The notes beneath the pieces are model-generated. The model ran no database searches, had not been told where the DNA came from, and saw only the letters and a list, made by a program, of their open reading frames with translations. Shown here in pieces: positions 8,413-17,426 of a stretch of DNA of 64,000 bases. Position 1 is the stretch's first letter. Each line of letters starts with the position of its first letter. Source of the DNA: Hoeflea sp. 108. Lineage in GTDB: Bacteria; Pseudomonadota; Alphaproteobacteria; Rhizobiales; Rhizobiaceae. The stretch spans positions 3,598,839 through 3,662,838 of the forward strand of contig NZ_KB890024.1 of NCBI RefSeq assembly GCF_000372965.1. Reading direction: 5' to 3'. A program made the position numbers and the translations under genes.

Positions 8413-8817
8413 TCAGAGTTCGGCGAACTGCCCTTCGCCGGCCTGCGAACGTGCGCGCGCTTCGCGAATCTCGGGCGCATGCCTCTCCGACCAGACCCTG
8501 ATCTGATTGAGCAACTCGGCGACGTTCTGGCCGAGTTCGGTGAGCTCATATTCGACGCGCGGCGGAATGACGGGAAATATCTCGCGCCGCACCAGGCCAT
8601 CGCGCTCCAGAACCCGCAGGGTCTGTGTCAGCATCTTCGGCGTGATGCCTTCCACCTTGCGCGACAGGTCGCCATAGCGACGCCTGCCCGTCTTCAAAGC
8701 CCCCACGACAAGATAGACCCACTTGCTCGCCAGCATCTCGAGCACGGTGTGCGACATGCATGAGCGCTTGAAGGCGTCATAGCCGAAGGGGGTATCGGGG
8801 GCGCATTCACTATCCAT
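8413..8817 (-). CDS. HxlR-family winged-helix regulator
   Basis: A 134-residue DUF24/HxlR transcriptional regulator. Seen: conserved C17-equivalent in FKRSCMSHTVLEML, the helix-turn-helix region with GRRRYGDLSRKVEGITPKML, then TQTLRVLERDGLVRREIFP and a wing VEYELTELG. In Bacillus relatives a Cys near the N-terminus senses quinones or aldehydes. Divergent from a quinone-type oxidoreductase 92 bases away, so it most likely represses that gene and responds to electrophiles (inference). The start was placed at ATG 8817; an upstream ATG at 8835 in frame would lie inside the repeat-rich operator region. Confidence 0.85.
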   Translation of the reverse strand: MDSECAPDTPFGYDAFKRSCMSHTVLEMLASKWVYLVVGALKTGRRRYGDLSRKVEGITPKMLTQTLRVLERDGLVRREIFPVIPPRVEYELTELGQNVAELLNQIRVWSERHAPEIREARARSQAGEGQFAEL

Positions 8818-8818
8818 G

Positions 8819-8880
8819 AGGTACCTATATATCAAAAAGGTACATACTGGACAAGATACCTATACTATCCAAATGATAGT
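8819..8880. promoter_or_regulatory. Candidate HxlR operator between divergent genes
   Basis: A perfect inverted repeat ACTATC-CAAAT-GATAGT occupies 8864-8880. Upstream are three related words: AGGTACCTAT (8819), AGGTACATAC (8838) and AGATACCTAT (8854). The stretch is strikingly AT-rich for this genome. HxlR/DUF24 regulators such as YodB bind similar TACTA-type dyads, so this is the likely operator-promoter region. Confidence 0.6.
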
Positions 8881-8908
8881 GGCACATCGTCCCAAGGAGA
8901 ACATCACG

Positions 8909-9835
<927 letters not shown>

Positions 9836-9926
9836 GAGCAACGCCCTCAAGCGCGATGATGAAGAAGCCGGACAGCAGGCGGCTGCCCGGCTTCTCTGCT
9901 GTTCACCCGTCCGTTATAGCTTGGCG

Positions 9927-10388
9927 ATGCGATCGCTTCTGCCACTGATCCTGTTTGCAGCCTCCATCTGCTTCTCGCTCGGCATCGTCCTGCCGCTGAT
10001 CCATGTCGACCGGCTGTATTTCTTCTCCGACGAACCTTCGCTGATCGGCATGATCGCAGCACTGTGGAGCGGCGGCGACTGGCTGCTGGCGGCTGTCGTG
10101 GCGCTGTTTTCCGTGGCGTTCCCCGCCATGAAGCTCGGCCTGCTGCACAACGCAGCCTATGGCCGATCGGGCGCAGGCATTCCCGGCTGGTTTCGCGCTT
10201 TGTCGAACTGGTCGATGCTGGACGTGATCCTGGTCGCGCTCGTGATCTTCGCCGCCAAGACCTCCGGCCTGGCAACTGCCTTCACCAAGCCCGGACTGTG
10301 GTTCTTTGCGGCGTCGGTGGTGCTGACGGCCACCGCCTCCGCCATGATCAAGCGCGCGCCGCGACCGGAAGACCGGACGGCTCACTGA
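9927..10388 (+). CDS. PqiA-like (paraquat-inducible protein A) integral membrane protein
   Basis: A 153-residue membrane protein with about four hydrophobic helices (near residues 4-24, 50-72, 95-112 and 118-136). The pattern of FPAMKLGLLHNAAYG followed by SNWSMLDVILVALVIFAAK matches one PqiA repeat unit; full PqiA proteins have two such units plus zinc-ribbon-like Cys motifs, both missing here. PqiA proteins work with MCE proteins in lipid transport, but no pqiB-like gene is nearby. A single-unit, stand-alone form is therefore notable. The start ATG 9927 is preferred over TTG 9921. Followed by a shared terminator. Confidence 0.7.
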   Translation: MRSLLPLILFAASICFSLGIVLPLIHVDRLYFFSDEPSLIGMIAALWSGGDWLLAAVVALFSVAFPAMKLGLLHNAAYGRSGAGIPGWFRALSNWSMLDVILVALVIFAAKTSGLATAFTKPGLWFFAASVVLTATASAMIKRAPRPEDRTAH

Positions 10389-10442
10389 TAACCGAGCTCT
10401 CCGCCCTCAAAGCCAGGGCTCGGAAAACCCCGCCGAAAAGCA

Positions 10443-10475
10443 AAAAGGGTGCGGTTTCCCGCACCCTTTTCTTTG
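10443..10475. terminator. Bidirectional terminator between pqiA-like gene and sciP
   Basis: A 12-bp perfect stem, AAAAGGGTGCGG (10443-10454) with CCGCACCCTTTT (10459-10470), with a 4-base loop. The A and T tails let it serve both the PqiA-like gene (plus) and sciP (minus), which converge here. Confidence 0.85.
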
Positions 10476-10495
10476 ATTGGCCCTAACGGCCGGTG

Positions 10496-10771
10496 TCAGT
10501 GACGATACTGCTGGATGCGCGTGGTGCGCAGGCCAGCAAGACCGTATTCGTCAATGGATGCCTGCCAGGAGAGAAACTCCTCGGTCGTCAGCTTGTAGCG
10601 CTGGCACGCCTCTTCGAGGCTGAGCAGCCCACCCCTGACGGCGGCAACCACCTCCGCCTTGCGGCGGATAACCCACCGGCGCGTGTTGCTCGGGGGCAGA
10701 TCGGCAATCGTAAGCGGGCTGCCGTCCGGCCCGATAACATATTTGACACGCGGTCTAACCAGATCGGTCAT
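10496..10771 (-). CDS. sciP: CtrA inhibitor SciP (DUF1153)
   Basis: A 91-residue helix-turn-helix protein of the DUF1153 family. Seen: VKYVIGPDGSPLTIADLPP, RRWVIRRKAEVVAAVRGGLL and SLEEACQRY, then LSWQASIDEYGLAGLRTTR, very close to Caulobacter SciP. SciP binds CtrA or its promoters and blocks CtrA-driven transcription in early cell cycle stages. The start was set at ATG 10771 (MTDLVRPR); an upstream in-frame start would add 14 residues lacking in the family. A CtrA-like half site lies about 130 bases upstream. With chpT and ctrA 3-5 kb away, the window holds three members of one circuit. Confidence 0.92.
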   Translation of the reverse strand: MTDLVRPRVKYVIGPDGSPLTIADLPPSNTRRWVIRRKAEVVAAVRGGLLSLEEACQRYKLTTEEFLSWQASIDEYGLAGLRTTRIQQYRH

Positions 10772-10902
10772 CGTACTCTCTACTAAAAACTCAAAGACCC
10801 AATCATCCGCCACACTAACGCCACAGCTTTAAAAATTGCCTAAGCGTTCCCTAAGGGGTAAGTAACGAACGTGAATGGATCGTTAGACTCTTGATCCGCA
10901 AT

Positions 10903-10910
10903 TTAACCAC
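10903..10910 (-). promoter_or_regulatory. Possible CtrA half site upstream of sciP
   Basis: TTAACCAC, one base off the TTAACCAT half site, lies in the 265-bp AT-rich gap between divergent sciP and mnmA. sciP is CtrA-activated in Caulobacter. The remaining gap shows no gene. Confidence 0.3.
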
Positions 10911-11036
10911 CTGCCCAGAGCTTTGTATTTGCAGCGCAAAAAGCGCGCACACGGCGCGGGTGGCACTGCGGCCGGGGTTGACCTATATTGCAGCCATTGG
11001 CATGCAGCCGACCAAAGACAGCGGAACGCAATCCCG

Positions 11037-12227
11037 ATGAACAGCCTGGACCTGCCCGGACGCCCCGAAGACACCCGCGTGGTTGTAGCCATGTCGGGTG
11101 GTGTCGATTCTTCAGTGGTCGCGGGCCTGCTCAAACAGGAAGGCTACGACGTCGTCGGCGTGACGCTGCAGCTCTATGACCATGGCGCCGCCACCCATCG
11201 CGCCGGCTCGTGCTGCGCCGGCCAGGACATCGCCGATGCCCGCCGCGTCTCCGAGACGCTCGGCATTCCGCATTATGTGCTCGATTATGAAGAGCGCTTC
11301 CGCAAGGCCGTGATCGACCCGTTCGCCGAGAGCTATGTCGCCGGCGAAACGCCCATCCCCTGTGTGTCGTGCAACCAGACCGTCAAGTTCGCCGACCTTT
11401 TGGCCACCGCCCGCGAGCTCGGTGCCGATGCGCTGGCCACCGGCCACTACATCCGCTCGGGCCAGAACGGCGCCCACCGCGCCCTTTATCGCCCTGTCGA
11501 TGCCGACCGCGACCAGAGCTATTTCCTCTTCGCCACCACGCAGGAGCAGATCGACTATCTGCGCTTCCCCCTCGGCGGCATGTCCAAGCCCGACGTGCGC
11601 GCCGCCGCAGAGCGCATGGGCCTGACGGTCGCCGCCAAGCAGGACAGCCAGGACATCTGCTTCGTGCCGCAGGGCAAGTACACCGACATCATCGCCAAGC
11701 TGCGTCCGTCGGCCGCCAACCCCGGCGACATCGTCCACATCGACGGCCGCGTGCTCGGCCGCCACGAGGGCATCCTGCGCTACACCATCGGCCAGCGCCG
11801 CGGTATCGGCATCGCCTCGGGCGAGCCGCTCTACGTCGTCCACATCGACGCCGAGCGGGCGCGCGTCATCGTCGGCCCGCGCGAGGCGCTGGAGACGCAC
11901 AAGATCTTCCTGCGCAACATGAACTGGCTGGGCGATGGCACCCTTGCCGATGTGCCCGCAGGCGGCCTCGAAATGTTTGCCAAAGTGCGCTCGTCGCGCC
12001 CGCCGCGCGCTGCGGTCCTGCATCACCAGAACGGTGCCACCTGGGTCGAGCTGTCGGACGGTGAGTCGGGCATCGCCCCCGGCCAGGCCTGCGTGCTCTA
12101 TTCCGACGACGGCAACGAAGCGCGTGTCTTCGGCGGCGGCTTCATCGAGCGCTCCGAGCGGCGCGCCGATGCTGAGGCCATGCTGACCAGGCTGGCCGCC
12201 ATGCCGGGCCCGATCGCAGCCGAATAA
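11037..12227 (+). CDS. mnmA: tRNA-specific 2-thiouridylase MnmA
   Basis: A 396-residue enzyme that adds sulfur to U34 of tRNA-Lys, -Glu and -Gln. Seen: the PP-loop SGGVDSS at residues 20-26 that activates the uridine with ATP, the catalytic C112 in CVSCNQTVKF and the second catalytic C208 in QDSQDICFVP, then central and C-terminal beta-barrel domains (GQRRGIGIASGEPLYVV). ATG 11037 was chosen because the open frame upstream encodes 38 residues unlike any MnmA. Cytoplasmic housekeeping gene. The following DUF1232 gene begins 11 bases after the stop and is probably co-transcribed. Confidence 0.95.
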   Translation: MNSLDLPGRPEDTRVVVAMSGGVDSSVVAGLLKQEGYDVVGVTLQLYDHGAATHRAGSCCAGQDIADARRVSETLGIPHYVLDYEERFRKAVIDPFAESYVAGETPIPCVSCNQTVKFADLLATARELGADALATGHYIRSGQNGAHRALYRPVDADRDQSYFLFATTQEQIDYLRFPLGGMSKPDVRAAAERMGLTVAAKQDSQDICFVPQGKYTDIIAKLRPSAANPGDIVHIDGRVLGRHEGILRYTIGQRRGIGIASGEPLYVVHIDAERARVIVGPREALETHKIFLRNMNWLGDGTLADVPAGGLEMFAKVRSSRPPRAAVLHHQNGATWVELSDGESGIAPGQACVLYSDDGNEARVFGGGFIERSERRADAEAMLTRLAAMPGPIAAE

Positions 12228-12238
12228 GCCTGGACACC

Positions 12239-12616
12239 ATGCTGGAAGCAGCCAAGCGCTGGGCGCGGCTTCTGAAGCGCGATGTCGTGGCGCTCTATCT
12301 TGCCGCGCGCAGCCCGCTGACGCCGTGGCCTGCCCGCGTGGCGGCTGCCTGCGTCGCCGCCTATGCGCTCAGCCCAATCGATCTCATTCCCGATTTCGTG
12401 CCGGTGCTCGGCTATCTCGACGACCTGCTGATCGTGCCCCTGGGCATCTGGCTGGTGATCCGCATGATCCCGGCCGAGCAGATGGCGGGCTTCCGCGCCG
12501 AGGCGGCAAACATTACCGCCAAGCCACGCAGCATGGCCGGCCTCGCCTTCATCGTGGTGGTGTGGCTGGCAGCAATTGCGCTTGCCGGCTGGTGGGTGTT
12601 GACCAAGCGAGGGTAA
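12239..12616 (+). CDS. DUF1232 (YkvA-like) small membrane protein
   Basis: A 125-residue protein with the DUF1232 signature in AAYALSPIDLIPDFVPVLGYLDDLLIVPLG (about residues 40-70; the segment SPIDLIPDF is diagnostic) and one clear C-terminal membrane helix (about 98-120). The DUF1232 family is widespread but without a proven function. It sits 11 bases after mnmA, so it is likely in the same transcript, but no functional link to tRNA thiolation is known. Confidence 0.8.
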   Translation: MLEAAKRWARLLKRDVVALYLAARSPLTPWPARVAAACVAAYALSPIDLIPDFVPVLGYLDDLLIVPLGIWLVIRMIPAEQMAGFRAEAANITAKPRSMAGLAFIVVVWLAAIALAGWWVLTKRG

Positions 12617-12661
12617 TAGCGAAAAAGCCGGGGAGCACGACGCATCCCCCTATTCGCTATT
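12615..12661. terminator. Inverted repeat between convergent genes, probable bidirectional terminator
   Basis: AATAGCGAA (12615-12623) and TTCGCTATT (12653-12661) form a perfect 9-bp inverted repeat that encloses a further GGGGA/TCCCC pairing. It lies exactly between two convergent genes. Confidence 0.55.
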
Positions 12662-12671
12662 CCCTACTCAC

Positions 12672-13628
12672 TCAGTCGTGCGTCACCGTGCCCGCCGTCA
12701 GGATCCTCAGCACCCCGATCGCCTCGTCACCGCCCGTGCGCGGCTCTTCGCGCGTCTCGATGCAGTGGATGAAATGCTCGAGCTCGCGCGTCAGCGGCAT
12801 CGCGTTCTCGATGGCAATGTAGGTCGGATCCTTCATGGTCGACGTCCACGACCCGCCATCCTCCTGCCAGACAGCGTGGCGGTAGACGGCGAGCTTACGC
12901 TCCTGCGGCTCGACATCGTCGAACACGGCCATCGCCTTGGTGCCGACCACCGACAGCCGGCGCTCGCGATAGGGATTGAGGCGCGAGGCGAAGAGATGGC
13001 CGCGCAGGCCGTTGGGAAAGCGCATGTGCAGATGCGCAAAGTCGCTGAGGTGATTGAGCAGTGCAGCCCCCTCGCCCCTGACCTCGACCGGATCGGTGCC
13101 GGTGATCGCCAGGATCATCGACAGGTCGTGCGGCGCGAGATCCCACAGCGCATCGTTTTCGGCGTGGAACTTTCCAAGGCCGAGGCGGTGCGAATGAATG
13201 TAGCCGACCTCGCCCAGCTCGCCGCTGTCGACCAGCGCCTTGAGGCCTTCGAAGGCCGGATGAAAACGCAGCACATGGCCGGTCATGAACACGCGGCCAT
13301 TGTCGCGCGCCGCCTGCACCGCGCGCTCGGCATCGGCCACCGTCAGCGCGATCGGCTTTTCGACCAGCACGTCCTTGCCCGCCTGGACGGCACGCACGGC
13401 GAAATCGGCATGGAACTGCGGCGGCAAGGCCATGACGATGGCATCGACATCGTCGCGTGTCATCAGTTCGTCCGGGGTGAGCGCGATACAGCCATGTTCG
13501 CCGGCAAAACGTGCGGCGCGGGCCGGATCGACGTCGGAGACGGCATGGAGAGCACCGAGCGACTTCAGGGTGCGGATGTGGTTACCGCCCCAATATCCGC
13601 ATCCAAGGACAGCAATACGCGGTTTCAT
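12672..13628 (-). CDS. Gfo/Idh/MocA-family NAD(P)-dependent sugar dehydrogenase
   Basis: A 318-residue oxidoreductase. Seen: Rossmann motif GCGYWG at residues 9-14, the family signature VEKP at 89-92, and a C-terminal alpha/beta dimerisation domain with GLGKFHAENDALWDLAPHD, whose last His is the usual catalytic position in the WlbA/WbpB-like branch that oxidises UDP-N-acetylglucosaminuronic acid for surface sugars. Substrate is inferred from that resemblance. A GT61-type glycosyltransferase lies 420 bases beyond, across a tRNA gene, so a surface polysaccharide role is plausible. Single gene, monocistronic. Confidence 0.8.
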   Translation of the reverse strand: MKPRIAVLGCGYWGGNHIRTLKSLGALHAVSDVDPARAARFAGEHGCIALTPDELMTRDDVDAIVMALPPQFHADFAVRAVQAGKDVLVEKPIALTVADAERAVQAARDNGRVFMTGHVLRFHPAFEGLKALVDSGELGEVGYIHSHRLGLGKFHAENDALWDLAPHDLSMILAITGTDPVEVRGEGAALLNHLSDFAHLHMRFPNGLRGHLFASRLNPYRERRLSVVGTKAMAVFDDVEPQERKLAVYRHAVWQEDGGSWTSTMKDPTYIAIENAMPLTRELEHFIHCIETREEPRTGGDEAIGVLRILTAGTVTHD

Positions 13629-13860
13629 CAGGCTCTTTCCCGGGAAAAATCTGCGGCAGACATAATGGCCAAGGGGTACGAACTCAACCCCGCAGCCTGT
13701 GTCCTAACGGCTCAGGACGGGCTGAAACAGCAACTTGCGAATTTCGCAAATGAAGGTGTTGACAGGTTCGCCCTGCCAACCTTATATCCGCCCGACCTTG
13801 GCGAACGCTTCGACGCCCGCCCCGAAATCGGGACAGAAAGTCGAACATTTTGCCGGCCCT

Positions 13861-13937
13861 GGCGGGGTAGCTCAGTTGGTTAGAGCACGGGAATCATAAT
13901 CCTGGGGTCGGGGGTTCAAGTCCCTCTCCCGCTACCA
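13861..13937 (+). tRNA. tRNA-Met (CAT), elongator type
   Basis: A 77-base cloverleaf with encoded CCA at 13935-13937. Seen: acceptor GGCGGGG, D arm TAGCTCAGTTGGTTAGAGC, anticodon stem CGGGA/TCCTG with loop ATCATAA (anticodon CAT at 13895-13897), and T arm GGGGG-TTCAAGT-CCCTC. G1 rather than C1 at the acceptor end argues against initiator tRNA. The lysidine-modified tRNA-Ile(CAT) cannot be fully excluded, but the sequence matches rhizobial elongator tRNA-Met better. Confidence 0.9.
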
Positions 13938-14047
13938 CTTCCATAGATGATTTTATGTGAAGCCCGCAGAGCAGTCTGACGGGCCGATCTCGTTTGCACG
14001 AGATGATGCCGGCCTGGCACATCAGGAACTGCGCAGGGATGCCTCGA

Positions 14048-15127
14048 TCACCCGCGCTGCAGGCTTTCCCCCGTTCGGGCCATGTCGTCCTGCGCTCGGT
14101 CTATCAGCGCCAGAAGGCGTTGGACATCGACATGATATCCATCTTCCGCCTTGTCGGCGACGATGGTCGCCATGCGCTGGCCAAGCGCCGGCACCATATC
14201 GGCGATCAGGGCATTGAAGCGGTCGGCAGGATTGATCACCACGATCAGCGCTCCAAGTGCGGCGCCAAAGTGGCCATGCACCCACTGGCTGCCTTCGACG
14301 GTCACGACGACAGGCACCTGCGCCAGCGCTGCCAGCAGCTCCGGCAATGGCGAGGTGACATCGCAGACAACATAGCCGCGGGCAGCCAGAGCCTCGGCCA
14401 CCTCGTCTTCATTTTGCAGGCTGCGGCTGGCGCCGGTTCCGCCCCGCCGCAAGAACACGCCGGCGTGCCCTGATGGCGCCAACTCTGCATGCAGCCTTCC
14501 ATGCAGGTCCCGCGTACGGGCGCGGCGGTGCGTGTTCATTCCACGGTCGTCGGTCAGCCACATCTCACGGGCATAGACCAATGGAGCGGGTGCCGGCGAC
14601 AGGCCGAGCATCTCGCAATAGCCGCGGGCGTGATGCCAGAACGGGTTGTAGGGCAGGCAAAGGATCTCGTCTGGCCGGGCAAGCAGGGAGGCTGGCAAGG
14701 AATCGTTTGCCAGGTGGCCAAAATAGGCAAGCGCCACCGAAGTCATCGCGAAAAATGCCTTGTCCACATGCAGCATGGGCTCGGTCAGCACGGCTTGCAG
14801 AGGTGCGGGACCATGGCGCTGCAGGCTACGCAACAGGCTGAACACCCCGCGAGGGGTCGCCAATGCATCGCCGAGTCGATAGCGCGTGGTCGCACCATGT
14901 TGTCGCAACCCGCCCGCGATCCGCAGCCTTTCATTGTCGAGCGTCGTCGACTGCTCCGCGCCCCGGACGCGATCCCAATCGGCTGGGTCCATGTAAGCAG
15001 GCGCCTGTTCGAGCGTTTCAGCTTCGGCAACAAGCTCGGACGGAAGCCCTGCCAGCGTGCCCCGCACTTTGCGGAGCCGCTCGAAAATCGAGCCTGAAAG
15101 AGGATAGAGCCGTGAAATGGCCGACAT
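14048..15127 (-). CDS. Glycosyltransferase family 61 (DUF563)-like protein
   Basis: A 359-residue protein, probably cytoplasmic, whose C-terminal half (about 190-340) resembles the DUF563/GT61 fold: VFLRRGGTGASRSLQNEDEV, then VCDVTSPLPELLAALAQ and VVVTVEGSQWVHGHFGA. In related capsule and xylan enzymes the R-x-R and the EGSxxxH segments bind the nucleotide sugar. The N-terminal third matches nothing I recognise. GT61-like genes in rhizobia lie in exopolysaccharide or capsule clusters. Here it stands nearly alone next to tRNA-Met. The sugar and acceptor are unknown. Confidence 0.7.
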   Translation of the reverse strand: MSAISRLYPLSGSIFERLRKVRGTLAGLPSELVAEAETLEQAPAYMDPADWDRVRGAEQSTTLDNERLRIAGGLRQHGATTRYRLGDALATPRGVFSLLRSLQRHGPAPLQAVLTEPMLHVDKAFFAMTSVALAYFGHLANDSLPASLLARPDEILCLPYNPFWHHARGYCEMLGLSPAPAPLVYAREMWLTDDRGMNTHRRARTRDLHGRLHAELAPSGHAGVFLRRGGTGASRSLQNEDEVAEALAARGYVVCDVTSPLPELLAALAQVPVVVTVEGSQWVHGHFGAALGALIVVINPADRFNALIADMVPALGQRMATIVADKAEDGYHVDVQRLLALIDRAQDDMARTGESLQRG

Positions 15128-15278
15128 GCACCCGCCTCTCTGACAAAGAGCTTGGGCATTTATAGACGCATGGACTGCTCATCTCCATCGTTGTTCGCAC
15201 CATCTCTCCGCCGAACGAACAATATCCGAAGCCGAGGCAAAACCGTGCGGTGCCGAGGCCTGGACGAACTCATCCGGT

Positions 15279-16097
15279 CTAGGCCGTGACTTTCTGCCGC
15301 TCGGCGCGCCGCTGCAGCCATTGCACGGTCATCAGAAACACGGTCGAGAACAGGATCAGGAGCGTGGCGACAGCCGCAATCGTCGGCGACAGCGTTTCGC
15401 GCACGCCGCTCCACATCTGCCGCGGCAGGGTGCGCTGTTCGGAGCCGGAAATGAACAGGGCGATAACCACCTCGTCGAATGAGGTGACGAAGGCGAACAG
15501 CGCGCCTGACACGACGCCTGGCGCGATGATCGGCAGCATGACGCGCATCACCGCCTCGACCGGGGTGGCGCCCAGGCTCGCTGCCGCCCGCATCAGGTTG
15601 TGGTCGAAGCTCGCCAGCGTCGCCGTCACCGTGATGACGACGAAGGGCGCGCCGATGGCGGTGTGGGCAAGCACCAGCCCCGTCAGCGAGTTGAGCAGGC
15701 CGACGGCTGCGAACGCGTAGTAGATGCCGACCGCCGAGACGATGACAGGCACGATCATCGGCGAGATCAGGATCGCCGTCAGGGTTGCCCTTGCAGGGCA
15801 GTCGGGTCGCGTCAGGCCGATGGCGGCGAGCGTGCCCAGAACAGTCGACAGGATGGTGGCCAGGACGGCGACGATGATGCTGTTCTTCAGCGCCAGTTGC
15901 CAGACCTCGGAGCCGAAGAACTCCTGGTACCAGCGCAGCGACAGGCCCGGCATCGGATAGGTGAAGAACGGCTCGGCATTGAACGACAGCGGCACGATGG
16001 CCACGATCGGCGCGACCAGGAACAGGATGACCAGGCCGCCGGCGAGCCAGAGCAGGACGGGAAAGAGGTGGATCGGGGACCGCGCGTTGATCATCAT
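15279..16097 (-). CDS. ABC transporter permease, PotC-like (polyamine-type)
   Basis: A 272-residue integral membrane permease with six predicted helices and the EAA loop (AAASLGATPVEAVMRVMLPII) that contacts the ATPase. It is the second permease of a polyamine/opine/thiamine-type importer of the PotBCD class. It begins at ATG 16097 and overlaps the upstream permease stop by 4 nt (ATGA), so the two are translationally coupled. The true substrate is not told by sequence. The divergent MocR regulator and DadA-like oxidase suggest an amino acid derivative. Confidence 0.9.
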   Translation of the reverse strand: MMINARSPIHLFPVLLWLAGGLVILFLVAPIVAIVPLSFNAEPFFTYPMPGLSLRWYQEFFGSEVWQLALKNSIIVAVLATILSTVLGTLAAIGLTRPDCPARATLTAILISPMIVPVIVSAVGIYYAFAAVGLLNSLTGLVLAHTAIGAPFVVITVTATLASFDHNLMRAAASLGATPVEAVMRVMLPIIAPGVVSGALFAFVTSFDEVVIALFISGSEQRTLPRQMWSGVRETLSPTIAAVATLLILFSTVFLMTVQWLQRRAERQKVTA

Positions 16098-17350
16098 CCA
16101 ATCCTCAGGCGGTCGATACCGACCAGGCGGTTGTAGACGGCATAGAGGATCAGCACGGCGACCAGCAGGATGCCGCTCAGTGCCGCCGCCATGCCCCAGT
16201 TGGTCACCTGGTTCGAATAATAGGCGATGAAGTAGCTGACCATCTGGTCGCGCGGGCCGCCGACAAGGGCTGGTGTGATGTAGTAGCCGAGCGCCAGGAT
16301 GAAGACGAGCAACGCGCCGGCGCTGACGCCCGGCAGGCTCATCGGCAGATAGACCCGCCAGAACGCCATGAACGGCGGCGCGCCCAGCGACGAGGCAGCG
16401 CGCAGATAGACAGGCGGGATGCCGCGCATGACGCTGTAGATCGGCAGCACCATGAAGGGCAGCAGGATGTGGGTCATCGCCACCAGCACGCCGATGCGGT
16501 TGTAGATAAGCTCGAGCGGCTGGGCGGGATCGATGATGCCGATCCACGCCAGCGCCGAGTTGACCACGCCGCGGCTCTGGAGCAGCACCACCCAGGCGCT
16601 GGTGCGCACCAGCAACGACGTCCAGAACGGCAGCAGCACGAGCACCAGCAGCGTGTTGGCAACGACCCCTTTCGAGCGCGCGATCAACGCGGCAAGGGGG
16701 TAGCCAAGCACCAGGCAGATCAAGGTCACTGATGCGCTGACGACGAAAGTGCGGACCAGGACATCGAGGTGGACGGCGTTATCCGGCGACACGCTTGCCA
16801 CATTGCCGCTTGCGTCGCGGGTCAGGTCGAGCGCGCCGAGCAGGTAGAAATCGGTGTAGCGGGGCATCGCCTGCTGCAGAACCTGCCAGGCGCGCTGCGT
16901 GCCCCACATCTCGTCGATGTCGACAAAGGCCTGCTGGAAAGGCGCTTCGGCATTGCGGATCGTGCGTGCCGTCTTCAGCAGCCTGGAGCGCATGCCCGTT
17001 TCGTAATAGTTGAGCCGCTTGGCGATCTCGGCGACATCCTCACGCGACGCCGCCTTGAGATCGGCGGCGAAGGCCGCGAACACGGCTTCGCCGGGCACGC
17101 TTTGCCCGTCCCAGCCCGCCAATGCCGAAACCGTCGCCGGCAAGGTGCGCGAGACGTCGCTGTTGTCGACGCTCCTGGTCAACAGCATGCCGATCGGCAG
17201 GACGAAGATCGCCAAGAGGAACAGCATGAGCGGGGCGACAAGGAGCAGCGCCTTCACCTGCCCCTTGCGCCTGAGGCCACGCAGGCGACGCGCCAGCGCT
17301 GCCCCGTCGACATTCGTCCTGGCGGTGTGATCCGTCATCGCTATCGTCAT
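16094..17350 (-). CDS. ABC transporter permease, PotB-like with large periplasmic loop
   Basis: A 418-residue permease, longer than the usual roughly 280-300 residues of PotB. After the first membrane helix (about 33-57) an extra soluble segment of about 130 residues (60-190) precedes the conserved five-helix core. The EAA loop (AASSLGAPPFMAFWRVYLPM) is intact. Long loops of this kind occur in a rhizobial subgroup of polyamine-type permeases; a substrate-docking role is inference. Start ATG 17350; a second ATG at 17338 is also possible. Overlaps the following permease by 4 nt. Confidence 0.9.
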   Translation of the reverse strand: MTIAMTDHTARTNVDGAALARRLRGLRRKGQVKALLLVAPLMLFLLAIFVLPIGMLLTRSVDNSDVSRTLPATVSALAGWDGQSVPGEAVFAAFAADLKAASREDVAEIAKRLNYYETGMRSRLLKTARTIRNAEAPFQQAFVDIDEMWGTQRAWQVLQQAMPRYTDFYLLGALDLTRDASGNVASVSPDNAVHLDVLVRTFVVSASVTLICLVLGYPLAALIARSKGVVANTLLVLVLLPFWTSLLVRTSAWVVLLQSRGVVNSALAWIGIIDPAQPLELIYNRIGVLVAMTHILLPFMVLPIYSVMRGIPPVYLRAASSLGAPPFMAFWRVYLPMSLPGVSAGALLVFILALGYYITPALVGGPRDQMVSYFIAYYSNQVTNWGMAAALSGILLVAVLILYAVYNRLVGIDRLRIG

Positions 17351-17426
17351 TGTCCGGCTGCCTTCCGAGCTGGTCCCGGAGAAAAATGCGGGCGAGTCCG
17401 GAGAGGCGACCCGCCCGCCAAGGGGA

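Noticed and set aside
13861..13937. tRNA-Ile(CAT) or initiator tRNA-Met
   Set aside because: The sequence matches rhizobial elongator tRNA-Met better, and the acceptor does not show the unpaired C1 of initiator tRNA.
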